Shown piece after piece: positions 26,126 to 33,779 of a stretch of DNA of 54,025 nt. The first letter of the stretch is position 1. Every line of letters begins with the position of its first letter. The stretch is from Bacteroidales bacterium (GTDB lineage: Bacteria > Bacteroidota > Bacteroidia > Bacteroidales > UBA932), in NCBI GenBank assembly GCA_017429205.1, contig JAFRPH010000048.1:1-54025 (forward strand), in the 5' to 3' direction. The position numbers were made by a program, and so were the translations under genes. The notes beneath the pieces were generated by a model that saw only the letters and a list, made by a program, of their open reading frames with translations, had not been told where the DNA came from and did no database searches.

Positions 26126-28237
26126 ATGAACACCAAAACGCTCCTCTCCCTCGCGGTCTGCCTGGCGGCCGTCGCCTGCGCGAAGCCCTGCCGGGTCGTC
26201 TGGACCGAAGGTCCCACCGACCCGGAGTCCGGGAAGACCATCCATACGATGACCATCCAGAACCCGCCCGCCGGGACGGACTGGACCCTCTGGTTCTCCC
26301 AGTTCCGCACGCCCGTCAAGATGCAGGAAGGGGCGAAGGCCGAGATCCTCCACCACGGCGGCACCCTGTACCGCGTCGCCCCCACGGCCGAAGCGGAAGG
26401 GGATGAAATGGTCCTCCGCTACGAGGCCCGCGCCCTGGTGAACCAGTGCCGCGCCCCGGAAGGCTTCCACTTGCAGGTCAAGGGCAAGAAGCCCATTCCC
26501 GTGGAGGTGGAATACGTATTCCTCCCGTCGGAACCGGTGCATACCTTTGACTATACCCCCGCGGACCTGACGGCCTACGACATGATTCCCCGGCTGAAGA
26601 AAGTTGATTTCCTCGGTGGTTCGACAGGCTCACCAACCGAGGAAAGCCCGGTCACTGAGCTTGCCGAAGTGCCGGGCGACATTCCCGCCACCTATGTCGA
26701 TGGACAGAAGCACGGCTGGTACCGGATTACCCTGGACGAAGGCGTTAAGGTCGAGGCGGCGGACCCGGACGGCGCCTATTACGCCTCTGTGACGCTGGCC
26801 AACCTCAAACGGAACGCGAAGGACGGCACCGTTCCTTCCGCCGTCATCGAAGACTGGCCGGACCTCCCCTACCGTGGCATCATGCTGGACGTGAGCCGGA
26901 ACTTCACGACGAAGGCCGACCTCCTGAAGCTCATCGACATCCTGGCCCATTACAAGGTGAACCGCCTGCACCTGCACTTCGGCGACGACGAGGGCTGGCG
27001 CGTGGAGATGGACGGTCTCCCGGAACTCACTTCCTACGGCGCCTACCGCGGCATTCCGACGCTGAACGAGGACGGCACGATCTCCGAGCCCGACGCCTTG
27101 ATGTACACCTACTGCGTCACCCCGGACCGGAACGACACCAAGACCTCCGGCAACGGCTTCTACACCAAGGCCGATTACATCGAAATCCTCAAGTATGCCG
27201 ATGCGCACCATATGCTCGTCGTGCCCGAATTCGACATCCCGGGCCATTCCCGCGCCGCGGTCAAGTCCATGGAATACCGCTACCGCACGACCGGGGACGC
27301 GACCTACCGGCTCTTCGACCCGGCGGACACGTCCAAGTACAATTCCGCACAGGACTACTGTGACAACGTGATCGACGTTTCCCTGCCTTCCACCTATGCC
27401 TTCATCGAGAAGGTGTTCGACAATCTCATCGCCCTCCACGCCGAGGCCGGCGTTCCGCTGGAAGCCGTCCACATCGGCGGGGACGAGGTGCCGGACGGCG
27501 CCTGGGAAGGCTCCCCTTCCTGCCAGGCGCTGATGAAGGCGAACGGCGTGAAGGACGTCGACTGGCTCAAGGACTATTTCACGAACCGCGTGCTGGACAT
27601 CGCGGAGGCCCGCGGCGTGAAGATCGCCGGCTGGCAGGAAGTCGCGCAGCACCTCGAGCCTGCCACGTATGAAAGAGTGAAGCGGAACCTCGCCTTCACG
27701 AACTTCTGGGCGGTGTCCCGCGGCCGGGACGTGATCGGCTACAACTTCGCCAACGACGGGATTCCCGTGGTCCTCTCGAACTCCTCCAACGCCTATTTCG
27801 ACCTCGCCTACAACTGGTCCAAGACCGAGCGGGGACACTCCTGGGCGGGATTCATCGACGAGCGCCGCTCGTTCTCCTTCCTGCCCTACGACCTGTACAA
27901 GTCCGTCCGCTGGGACGACAAGGGCGAACCGAAGGACCTGGCCACGGCCGGCGACGGAAAGCCGGCCCTGACGGCCGCCGGCAAGCCGTACATCCTCGGT
28001 GTGCAGGGACAGCTGTGGTCCGAGACGCTGCGCAATTTCGACCACGTGACATACTACCTGTTCCCGAAGGCGCTCGGCCTGTTCGAGCGCGGCTGGAACG
28101 CTTCGCCGGCGTGGGCGGAGACCACGCAGCCGGACGATCCGGCCTTCGTGACGGACTTCGACCAGTTCTTCACCATCATCGCGGAGCACGAGTATCCTTA
28201 CTACGAAAGCCTCGGCATTTCCTGGCACCGCCATTAA
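26126..28237 (+). CDS. GH20 beta-N-acetylhexosaminidase, lipoprotein
   Basis: 703 residues with a lipoprotein signal (Cys18). Residues about 20-245 are the GH20 N-terminal (20b) domain, and the catalytic barrel starts at YRGIMLDVSRNF (about 249). HLHFGDDEGWR, PEFDIPGHSRAA and HIGGDEVPDGAW follow; D453-E454 is the catalytic pair of substrate-assisted GH20 enzymes. The enzyme removes terminal GlcNAc (or GalNAc) from the non-reducing end, here presumably from chito-oligosaccharides in the periplasm. Residues about 161-186 (FLGGSTGSPTEESPVTEL region) come from two REP-like palindromes inserted in frame in the linker between domains. It heads the plus-strand operon; the regulator follows after 6 bp. 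Confidence 0.95.
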   Translation: MNTKTLLSLAVCLAAVACAKPCRVVWTEGPTDPESGKTIHTMTIQNPPAGTDWTLWFSQFRTPVKMQEGAKAEILHHGGTLYRVAPTAEAEGDEMVLRYEARALVNQCRAPEGFHLQVKGKKPIPVEVEYVFLPSEPVHTFDYTPADLTAYDMIPRLKKVDFLGGSTGSPTEESPVTELAEVPGDIPATYVDGQKHGWYRITLDEGVKVEAADPDGAYYASVTLANLKRNAKDGTVPSAVIEDWPDLPYRGIMLDVSRNFTTKADLLKLIDILAHYKVNRLHLHFGDDEGWRVEMDGLPELTSYGAYRGIPTLNEDGTISEPDALMYTYCVTPDRNDTKTSGNGFYTKADYIEILKYADAHHMLVVPEFDIPGHSRAAVKSMEYRYRTTGDATYRLFDPADTSKYNSAQDYCDNVIDVSLPSTYAFIEKVFDNLIALHAEAGVPLEAVHIGGDEVPDGAWEGSPSCQALMKANGVKDVDWLKDYFTNRVLDIAEARGVKIAGWQEVAQHLEPATYERVKRNLAFTNFWAVSRGRDVIGYNFANDGIPVVLSNSSNAYFDLAYNWSKTERGHSWAGFIDERRSFSFLPYDLYKSVRWDDKGEPKDLATAGDGKPALTAAGKPYILGVQGQLWSETLRNFDHVTYYLFPKALGLFERGWNASPAWAETTQPDDPAFVTDFDQFFTIIAEHEYPYYESLGISWHRH
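26611..26677. repeat. Pair of REP-like palindromes inside the GH20 gene
   Basis: Two adjacent imperfect palindromes: 26611-26642 (CCTCGG...CCGAGG arms around GGTTCGACAGGCTCACC) and 26646-26677 (GCCCGG...CCGGGC arms around CACTGAGCTTGCCGAAGTG). The cores are of the TTCGACAGGCTCA and TGAGCTTGTCGAA kind that is common in Bacteroidota genomes. Total length is 67 bp and the reading frame is kept. Confidence 0.75.
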
Positions 28238-28243
28238 GGGTCG

Positions 28244-29410
28244 ATGATCCACATCCTGATCATATCGGACTTCACGGAATCCTTTTCCCACAAGCTCCTC
28301 GCCGGCCTCGTGGACTATTCCCGCCGCAAGGAGCAGTGGATCGTGCGCCGGATGCCGCCGGAATACAAGCGGAAAATCGGCATCCCGGGCGTCATCCACG
28401 TGGCCAAGGACTGGGACATCGACGCGGTGATCGGCCAGTTCGAGCCCACGGATGACGTCGGCCTGTTCGCCGAGAGCGGCATCGTTGCCATCGCGCAGGA
28501 CTACAAGAAGAAATTCACCACGATCCCGAACATCACGGCCGACTACATCGGCACGGGCCGGATGGCCGCCAAGTTCTTCCTGGACAGGGGTTTCCGGAAC
28601 TTCGGGTTCTTCGGATTCAACGACGTGTGCTGGTCGGACGAGCGCTGCGAGGGGTTTCGGCGCGAAGTGGAAGCCGCCGGCTTCGGCGACTCCTTCTACG
28701 CCTACCGGATGCAGGAGATCGCGATGGTCTGGCACTACCAGCGCAACCGCGTGCGCGAATGGCTCCAGATGATTCCGAAGCCCATCGCCATCATGGCCTG
28801 CGACGACAACCAGGGTTCCAACCTCATCGAGGCTTGTCACAGCCTCGGCATCAAGATTCCGTCGGAAGTGTCCGTGATGGGGGTGGACAACGACGAGTCG
28901 CTCTGCAACCTGGGCAGCGCCACCCTGTCCAGCGTCCAGATCGACATCGAGGAAGGGGGCCGGCAGACGGCGGCGCTCGTGGAGCGCCTCGTCGCGGACC
29001 CGGCCGCCCCGGTGGAGGACGTCGTCCTGAAACCTGTCAAGATCGTGGACCGGATGTCCACGGCCGCATTCGCCACGAACGACCAGCAAATCCTGAAGGC
29101 CCTCCTGTTCATCCACCGGAACGCCTTGAAGAAGATTTCGGTGAGCGACGTGATGGCGGAAGCGGCCCTGTCGCGACGCCTCCTGGAGCGGCGCTTCAAG
29201 AGCGTCACCGGCAAGACGCTGTACGAGTACATCACCGACCAGAAGCTCCGTCACTTCGCCGAGCAACTCGAGGAGACGGACGAACAAGTGATCAACATCG
29301 CCCTGTCGATGGGCGAGAACGATACCAAGAGCATTTCCCGCCGGTTCAAGCAGCTGTACGGCTGCACGCCGGTGGAATGGAGAGAAAACAAACGCAAGAA
29401 ACAGCCATGA
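28244..29410 (+). CDS. XylR-like transcriptional regulator (LacI-type sensor plus AraC HTH)
   Basis: 388 residues. The N-terminal ~275 residues are a periplasmic-binding-protein-like sensor (MIHILIISDFTESFSHKLLAGL, DYIGTGRMAAKFFLDRGFRNFGFFGF, IMACDDNQGSNLIEACHSLGIKIPSEVSVMGVDN, a LacI/XylR pattern). The C-terminal ~110 residues are an AraC-type double HTH (ISVSDVMAEAALSRRLLERRFKSVTGKTLYEYI, then FKQLYGCTPVEWREN). This is the architecture of E. coli XylR, usually a sugar-responsive activator. Encoded between GH20 and the phosphatase, it is the only regulator in the locus; no hybrid two-component sensor or anti-sigma pair is present. It is therefore the best candidate to bind the 21-bp-phased TGCGT sites, AraC proteins commonly using such spacing. 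The ligand is probably a chitin-derived sugar. Confidence 0.93.
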   Translation: MIHILIISDFTESFSHKLLAGLVDYSRRKEQWIVRRMPPEYKRKIGIPGVIHVAKDWDIDAVIGQFEPTDDVGLFAESGIVAIAQDYKKKFTTIPNITADYIGTGRMAAKFFLDRGFRNFGFFGFNDVCWSDERCEGFRREVEAAGFGDSFYAYRMQEIAMVWHYQRNRVREWLQMIPKPIAIMACDDNQGSNLIEACHSLGIKIPSEVSVMGVDNDESLCNLGSATLSSVQIDIEEGGRQTAALVERLVADPAAPVEDVVLKPVKIVDRMSTAAFATNDQQILKALLFIHRNALKKISVSDVMAEAALSRRLLERRFKSVTGKTLYEYITDQKLRHFAEQLEETDEQVINIALSMGENDTKSISRRFKQLYGCTPVEWRENKRKKQP

Positions 29411-30657
29411 TGAAACGGTTTTTCCTGGCCGCCTGCCTCGCGGTGGCCGCCCTTGTCGCCTCGGCCCAGCAGCCGGACATCGAAGCGCACCTGCAGGCGC
29501 ACCCCGAACTCCTCGCCGGAACGGACTACCTGTGTCCGACGGGCCCCGTGGCGCTCACCAAGGCGCCGAAGGGCTACAAGGTCTTCTATATCAGCCACTA
29601 CGGCCGTCACGGCGCCCGCTACGCCTGGCAGAGCGACATCTACGAGAAGATCAACAACGCGCTCGCCGAGGCCGATGCCACCGGCAACCTGACGGAATTC
29701 GGCAAGGACTACAAGCGCCGGTTCGACAGCCTGTATCCGGAGGTCCGCTACCGCGTGGGCGACTTGTCCCGCAAGGGCTGGAAGCAGCAGGAGGCGCTCG
29801 CGGAACGGATGTACAAGAACTTCCCGAAAGTCTTCCCCGACGGGGCCGAGGTCCGCGCCTGGACATCGACCTCCACCCGCTGCGTGATGACGATGTCGGC
29901 CTTCTGCCAGGGGCTCAAGGGGATGAACCCTGGAATCGACCTGTACGAGAACTTCGGCAAGGTGTTCCTCCCGGCCATCCTGCCGCAGGACAGCGGCAAC
30001 CCGTTCCGCGACAAGAACTTCGAGCAGACGCCGCCGAAGGTTCCGGAGACCTGGGCGCAGTTCATCGCCCGCACCGTGGACAGCAAGGCCATCCTCTCCC
30101 GCCTGTTCAACAACGCGGACAAGGCCGTGGCCCCGGAAAAGCAGTGGGACCTCGTCTCCTACCTGTGGTTCTATGCGCAGGGAATGAACAGCCTGGACAC
30201 GGACCTGAATTTCAATGACCTGTTCACGGACGAGGAGCTCGTCGACCTCTGGAAGGTGGACAACTTCCAGTTCTACACCGAGATCTGGCCCACGCACAAA
30301 GGCTACCAGCCCATCGTGGACGACATCATCGCCAAGGCCGACGACCGCATCGCCGCCGGCCGCGTGGGCGCCGACCTGCGCTTCGGCCACGACTACACGA
30401 TCCTGCCCCTGATGCAGATCCTGGACGTGAACGGAATGGGCCACGACAACCTCTCCGCCGACGATATCCATCGCTGGAGCCAGACCTACAACGTCCCGAT
30501 GGGCGCCAACCTCCAGTTCGTCTTCTACCGCTCCCCCCGCAAGCCGGAAATCCTCTTCAAGGTGCTCCTCAACGGCGAAGAAGCCCGCCTCCCCCTGGAG
30601 ACGGACAACTGGCCGTACTACGACTGGCAGGCCTTCAAGGCCCGGTACGGGAGGTAA
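29407..30657 (+). CDS. Histidine-type acid phosphatase (MINPP/phytase-like), secreted
   Basis: 416 residues with a Sec signal (ASA|QQ). It starts inside the regulator stop codon (ATGA overlap, 29407-29410), so it is translationally coupled. The histidine phosphatase motif RHGAR (67-71) carries the nucleophilic His68. Residues near 337 give FGHDYTILPL, the proton-donor HD-type motif. The family includes Bacteroides MINPP-like inositol phosphatases and other periplasmic acid phosphatases; substrate cannot be told from sequence. Second phosphatase of the locus, which is unusual for a chitin system. Its last 24 bp recur inverted at 33637-33660. Confidence 0.9.
   Translation: MMKRFFLAACLAVAALVASAQQPDIEAHLQAHPELLAGTDYLCPTGPVALTKAPKGYKVFYISHYGRHGARYAWQSDIYEKINNALAEADATGNLTEFGKDYKRRFDSLYPEVRYRVGDLSRKGWKQQEALAERMYKNFPKVFPDGAEVRAWTSTSTRCVMTMSAFCQGLKGMNPGIDLYENFGKVFLPAILPQDSGNPFRDKNFEQTPPKVPETWAQFIARTVDSKAILSRLFNNADKAVAPEKQWDLVSYLWFYAQGMNSLDTDLNFNDLFTDEELVDLWKVDNFQFYTEIWPTHKGYQPIVDDIIAKADDRIAAGRVGADLRFGHDYTILPLMQILDVNGMGHDNLSADDIHRWSQTYNVPMGANLQFVFYRSPRKPEILFKVLLNGEEARLPLETDNWPYYDWQAFKARYGR
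30634..30657 (+). repeat. 24-bp sequence, copy A (inverted copy 3 kb downstream)
   Basis: The last eight codons of the histidine phosphatase gene (FKARYGR and TAA). A perfect 24/24 inverted copy lies at 33637-33660. The match stops exactly at both ends. Confidence 0.9.
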
Positions 30658-30685
30658 ACGACTGTCCCTCTGCGAGATAACGCTG

Positions 30686-30720
30686 GAGAGGTGCACTTTT
30701 TTGTGCACCTCTCACTTTTT
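30686..30720 (+). terminator. Rho-independent terminator of the GH20 operon
   Basis: A perfect 11-bp stem GAGAGGTGCAC / GTGCACCTCTC with a T6 loop, followed by ACTTTTT. It closes the plus-strand PUL operon 29 bp after the phosphatase stop. Confidence 0.9.
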
Positions 30721-30780
30721 ATGTGGCTGATTGTCAGCTGGTTGTGGTTTTACGTCGCGAGTTCGCAAACGCTTTCTGTC

Positions 30781-30812
30781 ATTGATTTCGCGCTTTTCCG
30801 GGGGTAACTTTG
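30781..30812 (+). promoter_or_regulatory. Promoter of first tonB-like gene
   Basis: TAACTTTG at 30805-30812 is a perfect TAnnTTTG -7 box. ATTG at 30781-30784, 20 nt upstream, is a one-mismatch -33 box. Confidence 0.6.
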
Positions 30813-30842
30813 CACCAAGTCAAACCCTTAATACATTGCGCC

Positions 30843-31532
30843 ATGGAAATCAAGAAAACTGAAAAAGCCAGCCTCGAAAACAAGCGGCTGATCTTTGCCG
30901 AGGTGGGGCTCATCGCGGCCCTCCTCGTGGTCTATGCGGGGCTTGAAAGCTCCACCCGCGTGCAGCAAGCGACCCTGCTGCCGGTGAATACGGTCATCGA
31001 TGACGAAGACGATATCCTCGCTGTCACGCTGGATACGCCCCCGCCCGCACCGGAAGTACCGACCTTGCCGATGCTGTCGGACGAACTGGAAATTGTCGAC
31101 AACGACGTCACGGTAGACCTGGACTTCCAGAGTCTCGATGATACGGACGTTCCCGTGGATATCCGCGACTACAGTCACCAGGAGGTAATCCAAGAAGAAG
31201 TGGAAGAGGAGATCATCTACGTGGGCGTCGTAGAAGAGAAGCCGTCCTTCAACGGCGGCGATGCGAACGAGTTCTCCAAGTGGGTCAATTCGAAGCTCGT
31301 TTATCCGGAGGTTGCCAAGGAGAACGGAATCGAGGGCCGTGTCACCCTCCAATTCACGATCAGCAAGGAAGGACGCCTGGAAAACGTGAAGGTCCTCAGC
31401 GCCCCCGACGAGTCCCTGGCCCAGGAGGCGGTCCGGGTCGTCTCCTCCTCCCCGAAGTGGGAGCCGGGCCGCCAGCGCGACCGCGCCGTCAAGGTCTCCT
31501 ACACCTTCCCGGTCGTCTATCGACTGCGCTAG
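30843..31532 (+). CDS. TonB-like energy transducer, tandem copy 1
   Basis: 229 residues from the ATG at 30843; the frame opens earlier but upstream codons lie in the promoter. A cytoplasmic N-terminus (EIKKTEKASLENKRL) is followed by one membrane helix (IFAEVGLIAALLVVYAGL), a short acidic and proline-containing periplasmic linker (TPPPAPEVPTLP, then many Glu/Asp) and a C-terminal TonB domain (FNGGDANEFSKWVNSKLVYPEVAKENG, GRVTLQFTISKEGRLENVKVL). It would pass proton-motive energy to outer membrane transporters. The linker is acidic rather than the usual Pro-Lys repeat. No exbB/exbD lies nearby. Paralogue of the next gene. Confidence 0.88.
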   Translation: MEIKKTEKASLENKRLIFAEVGLIAALLVVYAGLESSTRVQQATLLPVNTVIDDEDDILAVTLDTPPPAPEVPTLPMLSDELEIVDNDVTVDLDFQSLDDTDVPVDIRDYSHQEVIQEEVEEEIIYVGVVEEKPSFNGGDANEFSKWVNSKLVYPEVAKENGIEGRVTLQFTISKEGRLENVKVLSAPDESLAQEAVRVVSSSPKWEPGRQRDRAVKVSYTFPVVYRLR

Positions 31533-31666
31533 CGAACGACCGATTTTCGGTGGTTAACGGCAGGTTTTCGGGCAGTTGCGAGAAATCCCAAAATCAGGAT
31601 TCCCGTAACTGCCTGATTATCAATATATATTAAACGCGCGTCTGCGAGAAGGATTTTCCGGAATTG

Positions 31667-31698
31667 TTTGCACCCTTGCGCGGGAATTCCGACCTTTG
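31667..31698 (+). promoter_or_regulatory. Promoter of second tonB-like gene
   Basis: TTTG at 31667-31670, 20 nt, then GACCTTTG at 31691-31698 (one mismatch from TAnnTTTG). Each tonB copy thus seems to have its own promoter. Confidence 0.55.
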
Positions 31699-31729
31699 CA
31701 TCAGTGAAAAACCACAAAAAACAATAGAT

Positions 31730-32422
31730 ATGGAAATCAAGAAATCCGAAAAAGCCAGCTTGGAGAACAAGAAACTGCTCTTCACGGAGATCGGCCTCGT
31801 GGTCGCGCTCGGTGTCGTGTGGGCAGCTTTCGAGCACTCCTCCAAGGACGCGCAGGTGGCTGTCCTCGAGGACACCACCCAGGTCCTCGTCGAAGAGGAA
31901 ATGGTCGCCATCCAGAATGACACCCCTCCGCCGCCCCCCGAGGCTCCGAACATCCCCGTCCTTTCCGACCAGATCGACATCGTGGACGATGACATCAAGC
32001 TCGATGACGACATGTTCATGAACCTCGAAGACGACAACACCGGCGTCGAGATCATGGACTACAAGGAAGCCGAGGTCGTGGAAGAGGAAGTCGAGGAAGA
32101 GGCCATCCCGTTCCAGCTCGTGGAACAGAAGCCGTCTTTCAACGGCGGCGATGCGAACGAGTTCTCGAAGTGGGTGAATTCCAAGCTCGTCTATCCGGAA
32201 ATCGCGAAGGAGAACGGCGTGCAGGGTCGTGTGACCCTCCAGTTCACCGTGGAGGCCGACGGCCGCGTGACCAACGTGAAGGTCCTGCGTGGTGTCGACG
32301 AATCCCTGGACAAGGAAGCCGTCCGCGTTGTCTCCAGCTCCCCGAAGTGGAAGCCCGGCAAGCAGCGTGACCGCGCCGTCAAGGTCACCTACACCTTCCC
32401 GGTGATCTTCCAGCTCCGTTAA
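31730..32422 (+). CDS. TonB-like energy transducer, tandem copy 2
   Basis: 230 residues, start ATG at 31730. Same plan as copy 1: EIKKSEKASLENKKL, one membrane helix (LFTEIGLVVALGVVWAAF), acidic/proline linker (DTPPPPPEAPNIPV), and TonB C-terminal domain (FNGGDANEFSKWVNSKLVYPEIAKENGVQGRVTLQF). The N- and C-terminal parts are very alike in the two copies while the linkers differ, which is what a tandem duplication with relaxed linker constraint would give. A separate promoter-like sequence lies upstream. Confidence 0.88.
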   Translation: MEIKKSEKASLENKKLLFTEIGLVVALGVVWAAFEHSSKDAQVAVLEDTTQVLVEEEMVAIQNDTPPPPPEAPNIPVLSDQIDIVDDDIKLDDDMFMNLEDDNTGVEIMDYKEAEVVEEEVEEEAIPFQLVEQKPSFNGGDANEFSKWVNSKLVYPEIAKENGVQGRVTLQFTVEADGRVTNVKVLRGVDESLDKEAVRVVSSSPKWKPGKQRDRAVKVTYTFPVIFQLR

Positions 32423-32460
32423 CATTCGGACCAGAAACTATTTCTCAAAACAGTTTCTTT

Positions 32461-33468
32461 ATGGCCGAAAGCTTTTCGGACATCGGAAAAGTAGAGGCGA
32501 TAGACCAGCTCTATCGCCTCTCTGCTTATCATCCCGTTCCGGGATTGACCTACACCGCCTCCAGTGGCGGGAAGGTCCATACCGCCGCGCGGATGTTCCT
32601 TGAAGGCATCGACTTCAATCTCGTGTATTTCCCGCTGAAACACCTGGGTTACAAGTGCGTCGTCGGAACCGTGGGCGAGTTGTACGCCTCCCTCGCGCAC
32701 CCGAAACTGCTGAATGTGATTCTCGGGGTCTCCTCCAAACTGAACTTCGATCACGTGAAGGACCTTTGGATGGGCATCACGGTCGCGGCGAAAGAGCACG
32801 GCTTCGAGGCCGTGAACCTGGACCTGCAGCCCTCCAACAACGGGCTTTTCATCAGCCTGGCGGCGACGGGTGAAACCGCGCTCCTCACCGACAAGCGGCG
32901 CATGGCCGCCAAATCGAAGGACCTGCTGTGCATCTCCGGCCGCCTGGGCGCGGCCTACCTGGGCCTGCAGGTGCTGGAAAAGGGGCGGAAGGATTTCGAG
33001 AAGACCGGCCAGCAGCCCGACATGTCCTCCTGGAAGATGTTCGTGGGCGACTACCTGCGTCCGGAGCTGGACGCCGCCGTCGTCTCCAAGCTGGAGGATG
33101 CGGAAATCTATCCGTCCTACGGTTACTTTGTCACGAAAGGCCTCGGCGACGCCCTGAAGCGCCTGCGGCGCGACAGCGGCCTCGGCGTCAAGGTCTATGC
33201 GGACCACATCCCGTTCGAAGGAAACACCTTCCAGCTCGGCAAGCAGCTGGACATCGACCCGATCTCGGCCGCCTTCAACGGCGGCGACGACATGCGGCTT
33301 CTCTTCACGGTGCCGATCCTGCACCTGGAGAAGTTCCGCCGCGATTTCCAGACCTTCGACATCATCGGCCACCTCGCCCAGCCCGACGCGGGCGCCGTTC
33401 TCGTCACCCCCGAAGGGGTCGAGTTCCCGGTGAAGGCGCAAGGGTGGAAAAACGACAGCGAGGCCTGA
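32461..33468 (+). CDS. ThiL-like (AIR-synthase fold) protein with lost metal/ATP motifs
   Basis: 335 residues. Overall it aligns by eye with Bacteroidota thiamine-phosphate kinase ThiL: EGIDFNLVYFPLKHLGYK, the LCISGRLGAAYLGLQVLEKGRKDFE segment, the QPD, LRPELDA, AFNGGDDMRLLFTVP, IIGHL and final AQGW marks. Yet the residues that make ThiL an enzyme are gone. The N-terminal GDDAAV loop is absent (it reads TYTASSGGKVH), the GGDTT loop reads LDLQPSN, and SDGL reads TKGLGD. So it is probably a non-catalytic paralogue or has a changed activity. The open frame is intact with no stop or shift, so it is unlikely to be a plain pseudogene. No thiamine genes are adjacent. Confidence 0.75.
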   Translation: MAESFSDIGKVEAIDQLYRLSAYHPVPGLTYTASSGGKVHTAARMFLEGIDFNLVYFPLKHLGYKCVVGTVGELYASLAHPKLLNVILGVSSKLNFDHVKDLWMGITVAAKEHGFEAVNLDLQPSNNGLFISLAATGETALLTDKRRMAAKSKDLLCISGRLGAAYLGLQVLEKGRKDFEKTGQQPDMSSWKMFVGDYLRPELDAAVVSKLEDAEIYPSYGYFVTKGLGDALKRLRRDSGLGVKVYADHIPFEGNTFQLGKQLDIDPISAAFNGGDDMRLLFTVPILHLEKFRRDFQTFDIIGHLAQPDAGAVLVTPEGVEFPVKAQGWKNDSEA

Positions 33469-33528
33469 GGTTGGGTCTGCGGGGACTATCCTCGTAAGAC
33501 CTTGATACACAAACACCTTTAAAAAGAC

Positions 33529-33578
33529 AATCCGCAGACCTGCCGAAAACAGAGGGGGTCTGCGGATTTCTTTTTCTA
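33529..33578 (+). terminator. Terminator after the ThiL-like gene
   Basis: A 12-bp stem (AATCCGCAGACC / GGTCTGCGGATT) with a 16-nt loop followed by TCTTTTTC. The motif TCTGCGG/CCGCAGA also occurs just outside the stem at about 33475, and GTCTGCAGAC at 33612-33621. Confidence 0.75.
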
Positions 33579-33636
33579 TCCGATTGATATTCAGAGACTT
33601 GCAGCGAAGGAGTCTGCAGACCCCTGTCAGGAAAGC

Positions 33637-33660
33637 TTACCTCCCGTACCGGGCCTTGAA
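33637..33660 (-). repeat. 24-bp sequence, copy B (inverted)
   Basis: Exact reverse complement of 30634-30657. Read on the minus strand it again gives FKARYGR and a stop, but the codons before it do not resemble the phosphatase, so it is not a longer gene remnant. Confidence 0.85.
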
Positions 33661-33695
33661 CCACAAACTCCGTAAGTCATAGGTTTCAGGACACC

Positions 33696-33727
33696 GTTGA
33701 AATATTGTAAACGATTATATATCTTTG
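33696..33727 (+). promoter_or_regulatory. Promoter of the LRR lipoprotein operon
   Basis: TATCTTTG at 33720-33727 is a perfect TAnnTTTG. GTTG at 33696-33699, 20 nt upstream, is a near -33 box. The start codon is 52 bp downstream. Confidence 0.6.
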
Positions 33728-33779
33728 ACTTTTGAAGTGTGTTGCACTTCTAAATTGAATTCACCTCATTTCAAGGACC

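Larger units (their letters stand above)
33469..33779. other. Intergenic stretch between ThiL-like and LRR genes
   Basis: A 311-bp non-coding stretch. It holds a terminator (33529-33578), two extra copies of the TCTGCGG/TCTGCAG motif, the 24-bp inverted copy of the phosphatase 3' end (33637-33660), and a promoter near 33700-33727. No convincing open reading frame is present. Confidence 0.6.

Noticed and set aside
26630..29287. 885-residue open frame on the minus strand opposite GH20 and the regulator
   Set aside because: It is antisense to two genes with clear catalytic and HTH motifs, and its composition is that of a reverse-strand shadow.
8..30657. Reading the PUL as an N-glycan locus (GH18 endoglycosidases, GH20)
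   Set aside because: Both GH18 motifs are DGxDIDWEYP, the chitinase form, and there are no GH92, GH97, GH29 or sialidase genes; the GH2 signature favours GlcN substrates.
33604..33700. Remnant of a second histidine phosphatase gene at the 24-bp copy
   Set aside because: Only the last eight codons match; codons before them do not resemble the phosphatase.
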